64,000 bases of DNA from Bacteroidota bacterium (GCA_018266775.1 JAFDZS010000005.1:124257-188256), one strand, 5' to 3'; positions 32,684-41,721 are shown, counted from the first letter of the stretch. The notes: generated by a model from the letters alone, not told the origin. Translations and numbers: made by a program.

Positions 32684-33451
32684 TTAATCAGCAGCGATAT
32701 TCGTAATTGAAAACATAGCCTTATAATTTTCTGCAATACTTTTTGAAACCATTCCGGGTGTCATCATTGCAGGCAGCGTGGCAATTTTTAAATCGTAACT
32801 GCCTTTCCAGAGCGCATTAACGTTGGTATTGATGTAAACAGTAGTTACGGCATTTTTATGAATGATTATTGTTTGATTACCTGGCGGTGCAAGGTTTACC
32901 GCTTGCAGCGCATTGGCTGCACCGGCAAAACCACCAATATGGTATTCTATTTTTTGATTGACAAATGTTGATGCGGTTGAATTTCCTTCCAGCTTAAAAA
33001 AGATGTAACCGCTGTTCCATGTCCAGAACATACCTTTTGTGGGATCCAGTGCCCCGCTTTGTGCCCCGCTGACATTTTTCATACTGTCTACGCCAATCAT
33101 AAATTCAAGCGATTCATATTTGCCTGCAGGTACGGTAATGCTGAATTGCTGCGATGCAGTATCAGCTGCATCAACAAGATAGTAGTTGTTTTTCAGCCAT
33201 AATGATTTACCATATTCCTTCAACTTAATATTGCTGATATAGTATTTCAGTTTAGATACACGGTAAACTTCTCCAAAAGGATTTTGGTATACCCCACTGT
33301 CCAATATCAAAGGTGCAGCTTGAACGCTGTGTGTAAACCGGATGGTAATAGTTCCTTCATTCCTTTGAGCTGTAACTGGTGAACCATACAGCAGCATCAG
33401 CGCCCCGATAATAATCAGGCCAATTTTTATTTGTTTGCCATCAGCTACCAT
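32684..33451 (-). CDS. MbnP-like copper-binding periplasmic protein
   Basis: 255 aa with a signal peptide (SPVTAQ). The MbnP fold signs are ITIRFTHSVQAAPLILDS with its His, YRVSKLKYYISNIKLKE, and the core GMFWTWNSGYIFFKLEG, in which Trp143 and Trp145 lie in the FWTWNSGY segment; later GNQTIIIHKNA carries another His. Known family role: extracytoplasmic copper binding, partnered by a MauG-like di-heme enzyme (MbnH) that converts a Trp of MbnP to kynurenine. The start overlaps the stop of arfB (ATGG/TAG), and the peroxidase follows by one base. Which Trp is modified here, if any, cannot be told from sequence. Confidence 0.83.
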   Translation of the reverse strand: MVADGKQIKIGLIIIGALMLLYGSPVTAQRNEGTITIRFTHSVQAAPLILDSGVYQNPFGEVYRVSKLKYYISNIKLKEYGKSLWLKNNYYLVDAADTASQQFSITVPAGKYESLEFMIGVDSMKNVSGAQSGALDPTKGMFWTWNSGYIFFKLEGNSTASTFVNQKIEYHIGGFAGAANALQAVNLAPPGNQTIIIHKNAVTTVYINTNVNALWKGSYDLKIATLPAMMTPGMVSKSIAENYKAMFSITNIAAD

Positions 33452-33849
33452 TGATCTCTTGTAATTTTTTTCCTGTTTTCTTTTACAGCGCCCTGTTTCT
33501 TTTTACTATCAAGTCTTTTTTCTTTTGCGGCTTTATTGGGCTTTGATGCTTTACGTTTTTTAGGTACAATCAATGCCTGCGTAACCAGTTGGTTCATTTT
33601 TTCCACCACCAGTGCTTTATTGGCCAGCTGGCTGCGTTCGGTTTGGTTTTTTACCAGCAAAAAACCTTCTGCATTGATCTTATTGCCGAGTTTATTTTTG
33701 ATCCGTTCTTTTTCTTCTGCCGTAAACAAAGCAGAGTTTTCCACGTGCCAGTACCCTTCCACCATGGTTTCCACCTTGTTCACATTTTGACCGCCTTTGC
33801 CGCCGCTGCGTGCCGTTTTAAATTTAATCTCTGATGATATAGCTGCCAT
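33445..33849 (-). CDS. arfB: Alternative ribosome-rescue hydrolase ArfB (YaeJ)
   Basis: 134 aa from the ATG at 33849 (MAAISSEIKF); the 43 codons upstream lie in the promoter region of the divergent pcrB gene. The peptidyl-tRNA hydrolase motif GGQ is in ARSGGKGGQNVNKVETMV (about residue 20), and the C terminus is the typical Lys/Arg-rich tail that reads the empty mRNA channel (KAAKEKRLDSKKKQG, then RKKITRDQW). Known role: hydrolyses peptidyl-tRNA on ribosomes stalled at mRNA 3' ends. Cytoplasmic. Its stop overlaps the start of the MbnP-like gene, an unexpected coupling of translation rescue with copper proteins. Confidence 0.92.
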   Translation of the reverse strand: MAAISSEIKFKTARSGGKGGQNVNKVETMVEGYWHVENSALFTAEEKERIKNKLGNKINAEGFLLVKNQTERSQLANKALVVEKMNQLVTQALIVPKKRKASKPNKAAKEKRLDSKKKQGAVKENRKKITRDQW

Positions 33850-33964
33850 TATTACAAATTTACCGATAAAAAGAAGGAATTTGCATCCATAACCACCATA
33901 TTTGAGTCTATATATTTCGGTAAGACGGAATTTTTTTTCATTTTTGCAATCAATCAGACAGGGA

Positions 33965-34723
33965 ATGACCAAAGGCATTTATCAATCATTAACCGACAGA
34001 AAACAGCTGGGCAAAAAATCCTTTGCCGTACTCATCGACCCCGATAAGGTGAACGATGCATCAATGGCATCATTGATTGACCTGGCCGTTGCGTCCAAAG
34101 TGGATTATTTTTTAGTGGGGGGAAGTTTGGTGATTTCCAACTACCTCGATGATTGCCTCCGGTTCATCAAAAAATCCTGCAACATTCCCACCATTTTATT
34201 TCCCGGCAGTCCCAGCCAGGTAAGTAAATATGCTGATGCGCTGTTGTATTTATCGCTCATCAGTGGCCGCAATGCAGACCTGCTTATTGGCCAGCATGTG
34301 ATCAGCGCACCGGTGGTAAAACAAAGTGGTTTGGAAGTGATGCCTACCGGCTATATGGTGATAGATGGCGGCGCACCCACTACAGTTTCTTACATCAGCA
34401 ATGCCACACCCATACCATCCGATAAAAATGAAATTGCCATGTGCACTGCCATGGCGGGTGAAATGCTGGGTATGAAACTGATTTATATGGATGCAGGCAG
34501 CGGTGCAAGGCGGGCCATTACGGAAGAAATGATCACTAAAGTGGCGCAATCTATCGAAGTACCATTGATCATTGGCGGTGGCATTACCGACCCTGAAAAA
34601 GCGTACCTGAATTGCAAAGCCGGCGCCGATGTGATTGTAGTGGGCAATGCCATTGAAAAAGATCCAAATCTTATTAAAGAAATGGCAGCAGCGGTGCATA
34701 GTGTGCCGGTGAAAGTTGGGTAA
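33965..34723 (+). CDS. pcrB: Prenylglyceryl phosphate synthase (PcrB/GGGPS family)
   Basis: 252 aa from the ATG at 33965 (MTKGIYQSLT); the 21 codons before it are outside the conserved part. TIM-barrel motifs are clear: SFAVLIDPDKV, YFLVGGSLV, TILFPGSPSQVS, GYMVIDGGAPTTV, YMDAGSGA and IIGGGITDPEKA, then ADVIVVGNAIE. Known role: joins glycerol-1-phosphate to a polyprenyl diphosphate. In Bacteroidota, group II enzymes of this family have been reported to make geranylgeranylglyceryl phosphate, an archaeal-type ether lipid core. Cytoplasmic. It diverges from arfB. Confidence 0.9.
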   Translation: MTKGIYQSLTDRKQLGKKSFAVLIDPDKVNDASMASLIDLAVASKVDYFLVGGSLVISNYLDDCLRFIKKSCNIPTILFPGSPSQVSKYADALLYLSLISGRNADLLIGQHVISAPVVKQSGLEVMPTGYMVIDGGAPTTVSYISNATPIPSDKNEIAMCTAMAGEMLGMKLIYMDAGSGARRAITEEMITKVAQSIEVPLIIGGGITDPEKAYLNCKAGADVIVVGNAIEKDPNLIKEMAAAVHSVPVKVG

Positions 34724-34882
34724 CCTGTTTTCTCTCTCTTTCAAAAAATGAAATCATAACAATTTCCTATTGCAAAATCCATTCCTTCCACGACGCCTTT
34801 TAAACAAACACCGGCAAGATTATTTCCCCAAAATAATTCGCGGAAACGTTGGGCCAGTCGTTGGTTTACAGTCATGTTACTT

Positions 34883-35500
34883 TTATTTTGTTGGTGCCAA
34901 ATCATTCAAGTCCTGCAATCGCATCCAGCCTTTGGTTGTTTTTTGTTCCCCCAAAAATATTGCATACGCCCATTTGCCGCTGATGCGTTCAATGCAAATA
35001 AAATTATTTTTAATGGCATAAGATTTTAAACGGGCACTGTCTGCAGGCTTACTGTAAAAAAAAGCTTTACCGGTTGTAACAAAACGAACCTGTATCCAGT
35101 TTTGTTTGGTGTCTAAAGCAAATGTTGCGGGTTTGTTAGAAAATTGCTGGATGTTCCAGCAGCCGCCATGTTCTTTATTTAATTGAATGGTTATGGAATG
35201 ATCGCCTGCAATATGTAATGTCCCACCAATAGATTCACTGGCTTTATCACCGGGATAAAAAGTATTGATCACGGCTTGTTGATTTTCCAGTTTCCCCTTA
35301 ATATAAAAAATGCAGGAAAACATGGGTTGCCCGGTTGTTTTATCCATGCCCGCATAATTTTCAAAATATCCGGTAATAAAATGTTTACTGCTGTCATAAG
35401 CCAGGTGCAATCCCATTGCATAATCGCCCGAATGAATGGTTTGACCATATTGCAATAATGGTAACAACAAAATGATAACGCAGCTGAAAAAATTTCTCAT
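34883..35500 (-). CDS. Exported protein, unknown
   Basis: 205 aa with an SPI signal peptide (MRNFFSCVII, cut near LLQYGQ). The body has alternating strands with GGTLHIAGDHSITIQLN and a C-terminal IERISGKWAYAIFLGEQKTT that looks like a small SH3-type fold. No catalytic residues are evident. It follows the alpha/beta-hydrolase gene with one base between stop and start, so the two form an operon, but I cannot derive a joint function. Confidence 0.68.
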   Translation of the reverse strand: MRNFFSCVIILLLPLLQYGQTIHSGDYAMGLHLAYDSSKHFITGYFENYAGMDKTTGQPMFSCIFYIKGKLENQQAVINTFYPGDKASESIGGTLHIAGDHSITIQLNKEHGGCWNIQQFSNKPATFALDTKQNWIQVRFVTTGKAFFYSKPADSARLKSYAIKNNFICIERISGKWAYAIFLGEQKTTKGWMRLQDLNDLAPTK

Positions 35501-35501
35501 C

Positions 35502-36299
35502 TTACTCTTTTAAAAATCTGTCCACCACGCTGCAGAAATCTGCAGTATGTTCAATCAGTGTGGCGTGGCCGGAATGTGGCACCACCCATAATTCTGCTGT
35601 AGCAATGTTTTGAAAAATCTGTACCGTATGTTCAATGCTGATCAAATCATGATCGCCACAAATAATGAGTGATGGCGCTTTAATGCTGTGCAGATCGGTA
35701 AGGCTGATATTGGGTTGCAGCCAGTCGAGCAAAAATAATTTCCAGTCATTTTTTTCTTTTTCTGTAGTGCGGGGTTTATTTTTTTGTGCATTATAATCAC
35801 GCAGTTCACTCTGCCAGAACCCGGTACGGAATGCGGTAGAATCAGGCCAAAGGTTAGCGCCGGTGGATGCCAGTCTGTGTATTTTGGATGGATGGCGCAT
35901 GGCGAGGTCCAATGCCACGATGCCGCCATCGCTCCAGCCAATAACGTCTGCCGAGGCAATTTTCATGTCATCCATAATAGCAGCCACATCATCTGCCATC
36001 ATTTCAAAACTGAGCGAATCTTTTGTATCAACAGATTTTCCCTGTGCCCTGCTGTCGATAGCAATTACCTGGTATTGCGCAGCAAAATAAGGAATGATAG
36101 CAGCCATTGAAGCGATGCTGCCTCCATTGCCATGCAGCAATACCAGCGGTTTTCCTGTGCCATAAGTTTCGGTATACAATTGAATCCCTCTTATGGCATA
36201 ATATTTTCCGGCAGCGGCATTATTGCCGTAAGAAATTTTTTGAGCGGTTAATGATTGTGCTGCACATAATATAAAAAGAACGGGAATAAGCTTTTTCAT
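35502..36299 (-). CDS. Exported alpha/beta hydrolase
   Basis: 265 aa with an SPI signal peptide (cut near LTAQ). The fold is a clean alpha/beta hydrolase: LVLLHGNGGSIASM (oxyanion), DSRAQGKS, the nucleophile elbow GWSDGG (Ser), the acid in IICGDHDLIS and the base in PHSGHATLIE. It belongs to the small-ester / proline-iminopeptidase-like group with a short lid. The substrate is unknown. Periplasmic. One base separates it from the unknown exported protein downstream. Confidence 0.86.
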   Translation of the reverse strand: MKKLIPVLFILCAAQSLTAQKISYGNNAAAGKYYAIRGIQLYTETYGTGKPLVLLHGNGGSIASMAAIIPYFAAQYQVIAIDSRAQGKSVDTKDSLSFEMMADDVAAIMDDMKIASADVIGWSDGGIVALDLAMRHPSKIHRLASTGANLWPDSTAFRTGFWQSELRDYNAQKNKPRTTEKEKNDWKLFLLDWLQPNISLTDLHSIKAPSLIICGDHDLISIEHTVQIFQNIATAELWVVPHSGHATLIEHTADFCSVVDRFLKE

Positions 36300-36553
36300 G
36301 AACCAATTTACAATAAATCACATTAGGAGGCGTGTTTAAAAAATGATACAACAGGCAATTTGTTTAAGAAATGTTAACAAATGAATTGTTGTTACAAAAT
36401 GGACAAAAAACATCAGTTGCACCAAAACGCTCCCGGAATTAATTGTGTATTTGTACCAGTATCTATAACTCATAACGGCATGTGCACATCCCGCAGGTAA
36501 GGTTATACTTATACTGTATTAATTACAAATTTTTTAAACCAAACTCATTCATT

Positions 36554-37741
36554 ATGATACGGACCAAAACGCTGTCATTGGCAGCTTCATGCCTGTTATT
36601 CCTCGCATCCTGCCAAAAAGAAAAATTGCTTTCAGGCAATAATACCATTGATAACGGAACAGTAAACAGTACTGCTGCAAGCGAAAGCAGCTTACAAAAC
36701 TATTTGGGTGGCCGCGGTTTCGTGTACACGCTTTCCAACCAGGTAAACGGAAATAAAATATTGACGTATAAAAGAAGTACTAACGGAACCTTAACTTATT
36801 ATGCGGCCTACGATGCAGGCGGCAACGGAACCGGAAGCGGATTGGGTAACCAGGGCGCCGTTATTGTAACCGGCGACGGGGAAGATAACGAGTGGTTGCT
36901 TGCCGTAAATGCCGGCAGCAATACCATCTCTTCCTTCAGAATTGCAGGCAACGGAAACCTGGTGTTACGGTCAACTGTAAACAGCGGAGGCACCACACCG
37001 GTAAGCCTTACTGCTTATAATAACCTGGTTTATGTATTGAATTCAGGCGGTACAGGTAATATCTCTGGCTTCAATCTTGGCGAAAATGGACAATTAAATG
37101 CCATTTCGAATTCCACCAAACCATTGAGTTCACCTGCGGCGGGTGCAGCAGAAATTTCGTTTGTGCGTAATGGAAAGATATTAGCTATTACCGAAAAAGC
37201 GGTGAATAAAATCACCACTTACACGGTAACAGCATCGGGCAGGCCGGGAACGATACATAGTCTTACTTCTGCACAGCCCACACCCTTTGGTTTTGCAGCA
37301 GGCCGTTATGGTAATATTTATGTGTCTGAAGCAGTTGGTGGCGCACCCAATGCCAGTACGGTATCTTCTTACAATATTGCTTGGGATGGAACGATCACTT
37401 TAGTAGATGGACCCAATGCCACCAATCAAACTGCGGCATGCTGGGTGGTACTTACCGATGATGGAAAATATGTGTACAGTACGAACACGGGCAGCGCTTC
37501 TGTTTCATCATTTTCAGTAATGCCTTCTTCAGGAAACCTCAACCTGTTGCAATCAGTAGCAGGTACAGCAGGTACCGGCCCGATTGACGCCGCATTAAGC
37601 GATAATTCAAAGTATCTCTATGTATTGAATAATGGAAGCCACAGCATTTCTGCATTTGCAGTAAGTGCCAACGGAAGTTTATCCTCAATACAATCGGTAA
37701 CCGGTTTACCAACAGGGGCAAATGGATTAGCTGCGTTTTGA
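36554..37741 (+). CDS. Beta-propeller lipoprotein (lactonase-like)
   Basis: 395 aa from the ATG at 36554 (MIRTKTLSLA), opening an SPII signal with lipobox LASC (Cys20); upstream codons do not fit. Residues about 50-390 are a seven-bladed propeller of YVTN/6-phosphogluconolactonase type: GRGFVYTLSNQVNGNKILTY, NNLVYVLNSGGTGNISGFNL, DGKYVYSTNTGSASVSSFSV and SKYLYVLNNGSHSISAFAVS. The catalytic residues of true lactonases cannot be confirmed. Surface or periplasmic lipoprotein. A hairpin with GU pair at 37757-37800 follows it. Confidence 0.8.
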   Translation: MIRTKTLSLAASCLLFLASCQKEKLLSGNNTIDNGTVNSTAASESSLQNYLGGRGFVYTLSNQVNGNKILTYKRSTNGTLTYYAAYDAGGNGTGSGLGNQGAVIVTGDGEDNEWLLAVNAGSNTISSFRIAGNGNLVLRSTVNSGGTTPVSLTAYNNLVYVLNSGGTGNISGFNLGENGQLNAISNSTKPLSSPAAGAAEISFVRNGKILAITEKAVNKITTYTVTASGRPGTIHSLTSAQPTPFGFAAGRYGNIYVSEAVGGAPNASTVSSYNIAWDGTITLVDGPNATNQTAACWVVLTDDGKYVYSTNTGSASVSSFSVMPSSGNLNLLQSVAGTAGTGPIDAALSDNSKYLYVLNNGSHSISAFAVSANGSLSSIQSVTGLPTGANGLAAF

Positions 37742-37756
37742 TGACAGGGATATTTA

Positions 37757-37800
37757 ACGCTTTGGTTGAAAAGACATAAAAGTTTTTTCAGCCAAAGCGT
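37757..37800. terminator. Hairpin between convergent genes
   Basis: acgctttggttga (37757-37769) pairs with tcagccaaagcgt (37788-37800), one G-U pair; only a weak T run follows on either strand, so termination is likely but not certain. Confidence 0.5.
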
Positions 37801-37806
37801 ATTTAC

Positions 37807-38145
37807 TTACAAATAACTCAGCCACCATTTTTCTTTATGGCTTTGTTTATACTTATCGAACCATTTGCATAGGGGATATAAAGCAACGATCACTCCAATC
37901 CAAACCAGGTACACGACAGTTAAACTGAAACCACACACATGATTTTTCAATGCCGGTTCAAAACCGATCCATGTGGAAAGGATGAGTTTGTGCCAGCCTG
38001 TGCCAGACAATTGCGCAAATAATAAAGCGGGTAAATGGATCAGGTATAAATGAAGGAGGTAATAAAAGAAAGGCACTCTTCCAAATGTGTAGAAAAACTG
38101 CACTACGCTGCCTTTTGCCTTTTCACTATTTGCAAGGAAAATCAA
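37807..38145 (-). pseudogene. C-terminal remnant of a DUF1624/heparan-acetyltransferase-like membrane protein
   Basis: The 112 codons end like a full family member (YTFGRVPFFYYLLHLYLIH, then LYPLCKWFDKYK), but the usual 250 or so N-terminal residues are absent. No ATG opens the frame; the only start is TTG at 38143-38145, preceded after two codons by an in-frame TGA, and just 48 bases upstream the GNAT gene ends. No missing part is present in another frame nearby, so this looks like a deleted gene rather than a frameshift. The four C-terminal membrane helices could not work alone. Confidence 0.68.
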
Positions 38146-38193
38146 AGCCCATCAGCAGCCTGGATACGATTAAAAGAAGTGGAATAGATTTTT

Positions 38194-38745
38194 TCACCGC
38201 TGCTGATTTTTCTCCCATTCCCATTTCAATAGCGAATAACAATCTGAATCTTCATTCACGCCATTCACACAATAGTCTTCCCGCATGGTGCCTTCTTTGG
38301 TAAAACCATTTTTCAATAACAGTTTTACAGAAGGTGTATTTGCACTGTCCACCAGCGCTTCAATGCGGTGCAGGTTTAATGCTTCAAATCCAAATTGCAA
38401 TACACGGGGAAGTGCTTCGCTCATTAATCCCTTTTTTTTGTATTGATCATCACGCAGCAAATAAAATAATTCTGTGCGGCGATGGGTTAAGTTCAAAGTG
38501 TGAAAACCACATTCACCAACGGGAGTATGGGTTGCTTTATCAATCAGCAGAAATGCATATAATGATATACGGTCTGTCTCCATTCCTTTTTCATGCATTT
38601 CCCTGTATCGCACCAGCCCGTTTTTTTCTATACCAAAAAATGCCATGATCTCTTCATCTGAACGGGTGCCAAACAATTCATGGATGATTGCAGGTGTAAT
38701 GGGTTTTAACTGCAGGCGGGTGGTTTCAAGAATGGTGTTTGCCAT
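38194..38745 (-). CDS. GNAT N-acetyltransferase (RimJ/RimL type)
   Basis: 183 aa from the ATG at 38745 (MANTILETTR); the 20 codons before it overlap the methyltransferase stop. The acetyl-CoA-binding GNAT core is visible: TRLQLKPITPAIIHELF, VGECGFHTLNL, then RRTELFYLLRDDQYKKKGLM with the pyrophosphate loop, LHRIEALVDSANTPSVKLL and GFTKEGTMRED. Known role of the RimJ/L branch: acetylation of protein N-terminal amines, such as ribosomal proteins, or of small molecules. Cytoplasmic. It follows the TylF-type gene after 32 bp on the same strand. Confidence 0.85.
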   Translation of the reverse strand: MANTILETTRLQLKPITPAIIHELFGTRSDEEIMAFFGIEKNGLVRYREMHEKGMETDRISLYAFLLIDKATHTPVGECGFHTLNLTHRRTELFYLLRDDQYKKKGLMSEALPRVLQFGFEALNLHRIEALVDSANTPSVKLLLKNGFTKEGTMREDYCVNGVNEDSDCYSLLKWEWEKNQQR

Positions 38746-38777
38746 AGCAGAATAATTTTGCCTGGATAGTGAAAATA

Positions 38778-39449
38778 TTATTTGGTAATGATTGCCGTAC
38801 CCCAATTATCAGCAATGGGGACATAACTTATTCCCTGTTCATTACAAAAATTGGTTACCGCTTCTTTCGCACCTTTATAAAATTTATTGTTGAAATCATG
38901 TATAAAAATATAACCGCCGGGAACAAGTTTGGGGTAAAAAAAGAGTAAGCCTTCATAAACCGGTTTATATAAATCAGTATCTATACTTACAAAACAAAAT
39001 AAATCTGTAACGTCATTTGCTGTATCAGGGAAAAACCCTTTTTTAAAAACGCATTGATCAGGATGTGGCATTTTTGATTTTACCAGTTCAATACTCGTAT
39101 TGGAAAAATTTTGTGCCCCCGTTGAATAATTGTTTTGTTGATCCAGCGCAATATCAGCATTGTTGAATCCTTTGAAAGTATCAAAGAGGTAAAATTTGCG
39201 ATCTGCAAAAAGGGCATTTATTTTTTTTGCGAAATCCCCCTTGTACACACCCAGTTCAGCAACGCTCCCGGTAAGTTTTTTCCTTCCAATTTCCTGATAG
39301 CATAATTCAAGGGTTGATGAACGAACATAATCAATATTCGGCGGTAGTGAAAGTGGTGTATATCTTCCCGATAATGACCGGGTCATGTATATATTTTTTT
39401 TAGAAAGAACACCAGCAAATGTGCTGAACATTTTTTTTGATAATGACAT
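38778..39449 (-). CDS. TylF/MycF-family O-methyltransferase
   Basis: 223 aa. The TylF fold signs are TGSVAELGVYKGDFAKKIN (SAM site), KFYLFDTFKGF, FVSIDTDLYKPVYEGLLFFY (metal-binding Asp region) and GGYIFIHDFNN, then GAKEAVTNFCNE. Known role: divalent-metal- and SAM-dependent methylation of sugar hydroxyls, in macrolides or, in non-producers, on surface sugars. No antibiotic cluster is nearby, so a surface-glycan or small-molecule substrate is more likely. Probably one transcript with the GNAT gene downstream. Confidence 0.85.
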   Translation of the reverse strand: MSLSKKMFSTFAGVLSKKNIYMTRSLSGRYTPLSLPPNIDYVRSSTLELCYQEIGRKKLTGSVAELGVYKGDFAKKINALFADRKFYLFDTFKGFNNADIALDQQNNYSTGAQNFSNTSIELVKSKMPHPDQCVFKKGFFPDTANDVTDLFCFVSIDTDLYKPVYEGLLFFYPKLVPGGYIFIHDFNNKFYKGAKEAVTNFCNEQGISYVPIADNWGTAIITK

Positions 39450-39600
39450 ATTATAGATAGAAAAAATTAATTGAAGACAAGTGAATATCAGCCATGAAAG
39501 ATAGCAACAAAAAATATAATCCGGTAAATCTCTTTTTCTGAGATTATCGCAGGACAGGCGGGTATTTTTGTTGCTTTAGCTATTCGCTTTGTATTACCAC

Positions 39601-40902
39601 TTATTTCATCTTTTCCACCCGGCCTGGCGTGTCCTTGCCACTGATGATAGAAGTGCTGCTGATAGCAATGGCTTTAATGATCTCTGCCATATTGTTCATA
39701 TCCAGCGTGCCGATTTCATCACTTTGTTTATGATAATTCGGTTCATCATTCGGCGCCTCTTCCATTTTAGCGGTGGAGATGGTATGTGCAGGTACACCCA
39801 GTTCAGCAAGGGTGGCATTATCACTGCGGTAAAATAATTTTTGTTTGGGATAAGGGTCTGGTTCAAAATGAAATTTAGACCCGGTTAAATTGGCCTGTAA
39901 AATTTTGCCCATATCACTTTTTTCATAACCGGTAATATAGGCGCTGTTGGTACCCCATTTACTGGTGGTGCCAATCATTTCAATATTAAACATGGCCACC
40001 ACTTTATCGGGGTTCAGCTGCTTGCTGAAAAAGCGGCTGCCAAAGCCACCAATTTCTTCCGCAGTAAAAGCAACAAAAATGATTGTACGTGCAGGTTTTA
40101 TTTTTTGTTTGGAGAAATATTCTGCCAGCATCATCACTGCTGTAGTACCAGCAGCATCATCATTGGCGCCATTGTAAATACTGTCCTGGTTGGCATTGGG
40201 TTTACCAATACCCAAATGATCATAATGGCCGCTGAAAACTACATACTCATCTTTTTTTGTTGTGCCGGGAATCACGCCCACAACATTTTTTAAATGCTGC
40301 TCTGTCAATTGATTTTTGATATGCAGGTTAATTGCTGATGGATTTAAATTAGCGGTTAAAATAAAAACCTGCGATACCGCGCTCTGAAATTTTGCGTTGC
40401 CTGCAAAGCGCTGCATGCCTTTAAAGCGGCGGGCATGGGCCGTATCCACCAGTACCAAAACATTTTTATCCAGGTCAAAAACAGGGAACACCACTTTTGA
40501 AAAATCATCGTCTTTCTTTACCACCACCACTTCATAATCTTTTAAAGAAGTAATGTCGAGCGATGACGCTGTAGTATTGGCCGCAATATTATCTGTTGTT
40601 AATGGTTCAGCATCCAGCGTACCAGTAATTTCAACAGGTTTGGCTTTGGTCATTATAATTGGCTGAAAATAATCGGTATTGCTGCCGAAAAATTGCAGTT
40701 TGCTTTTGGCAAATTCACCGGCGATAAAATCTGCTGCTTTATCAATACCGGGAGTAAAAGTTTTGCGGCCCTGCATATCATCGGCAGATAATATTTTTTC
40801 TATCCGCTCCACTTCAGTGGCATTAATGATCTTGTCAATGTTTTGAGCAAAAGAAAGCAGGCCGGTAAAGCCTGCAGCAAAAGTTAAGAGGAGTTTTTTC
40901 AT
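39601..40902 (-). CDS. Secreted M28-family metallopeptidase
   Basis: 433 aa from the ATG at 40902 (MKKLLLTFAA); the 28 upstream codons are translated word repeats. SPI signal peptide (cut near SFAQN). The di-zinc M28 core is FSGHYDHLGI (His, Asp), NGANDDAAGTTAVM (bridging Asp), FTAEEIGGFGSRFF (catalytic Glu-Glu) and MFNIEMIGT, with a late PAHTISTAKMEE His. A PA-like insert region precedes it. Known role: aminopeptidase that removes N-terminal residues from peptides in the periplasm or outside. Follows the response regulator gene on the same strand after 87 bp of word repeat. Confidence 0.88.
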   Translation of the reverse strand: MKKLLLTFAAGFTGLLSFAQNIDKIINATEVERIEKILSADDMQGRKTFTPGIDKAADFIAGEFAKSKLQFFGSNTDYFQPIIMTKAKPVEITGTLDAEPLTTDNIAANTTASSLDITSLKDYEVVVVKKDDDFSKVVFPVFDLDKNVLVLVDTAHARRFKGMQRFAGNAKFQSAVSQVFILTANLNPSAINLHIKNQLTEQHLKNVVGVIPGTTKKDEYVVFSGHYDHLGIGKPNANQDSIYNGANDDAAGTTAVMMLAEYFSKQKIKPARTIIFVAFTAEEIGGFGSRFFSKQLNPDKVVAMFNIEMIGTTSKWGTNSAYITGYEKSDMGKILQANLTGSKFHFEPDPYPKQKLFYRSDNATLAELGVPAHTISTAKMEEAPNDEPNYHKQSDEIGTLDMNNMAEIIKAIAISSTSIISGKDTPGRVEKMK

Positions 40903-40989
40903 TTCGTTATTGTTCAGTTTTTGAAAGCAGTTATAAGAGTAAGCATCAGAAATCCAGTATCCAGTATCAAGCATCAAACCATTCACCCC

Positions 40990-41721
40990 TTACAAGCTCA
41001 TCATCTCCTTAAACTTCACTGCCTGTCTTCTGCTCACTTCCACTTTTTCGCCACCATGCAGTTCCAGTAAAAGGCCGCCATTAAAATACGGTTCAATTTT
41101 TTCAATCATCCGCAGGTTTACAATATGTTTACGGTTGGCACGGAAGAATACTTTTTCATCCAGCCTTTCTTCCAGCGCATTTAAGGATTTTAAGATGAGT
41201 GGTTTATTGGGGCCAAAAAATACTTTGGCATAGTTGCCCACGCTTTCGAATAAACGCACTTCCGACAATTTTACAAACCAGCAGCGTTCCCCATCTTTTA
41301 CAAAAACCTGGTCAGCCTCAGTTAATAAACCACGGTTGATGCCCGCTACAGCGGCAGCCATTTCTTTTTCCTCAGCCTGCTGTAGTTTCTGCAATGCATC
41401 GGCAAGGCGCTTGGGTTCCACCGGTTTCATCAGATAATCCAGTGCATTTACTTCAAAAGCTTTTAATGCATATTCATCGTAAGCCGTGGTAAAAATTACA
41501 TGAGGGGCTTTCTCTAATTCCTGCAGCATATCAAAACCGGTTTTGCCGGGCATTTGAATATCCAGGAAGATCAGGTCGGGGGAGAGGTTTTCAATCTTTT
41601 CCAATCCTTCATTGGCATTGGCGGCTTCACCCACCACTTCAATTTCAGGAAATTCCATCAGCAATTTTTTCAGTTCATTCCTGGCCAGCCTTTCATCATC
41701 AATAATTACAGCCTTTTGCAT
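40990..41721 (-). CDS. LytTR-family response regulator (pair 2)
   Basis: 243 aa. Receiver: AVIIDDERLARNELKK, phospho-Asp in LIFLDIQMPGKTG, Thr in IFTTAYDEYA and Lys in YLMKPVEPKR. The LytTR domain (residues about 140-240) has QVFVKDGERCWFVKL, VRLFESVGNYAKVFF and VFFRANRKHIVNL. Directly after the kinase (41751-42974) on the same strand with a 29-bp gap, so they form an operon. About 30 percent alike by eye to the regulator of pair 1; targets unknown. Confidence 0.92.
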   Translation of the reverse strand: MQKAVIIDDERLARNELKKLLMEFPEIEVVGEAANANEGLEKIENLSPDLIFLDIQMPGKTGFDMLQELEKAPHVIFTTAYDEYALKAFEVNALDYLMKPVEPKRLADALQKLQQAEEKEMAAAVAGINRGLLTEADQVFVKDGERCWFVKLSEVRLFESVGNYAKVFFGPNKPLILKSLNALEERLDEKVFFRANRKHIVNLRMIEKIEPYFNGGLLLELHGGEKVEVSRRQAVKFKEMMSL

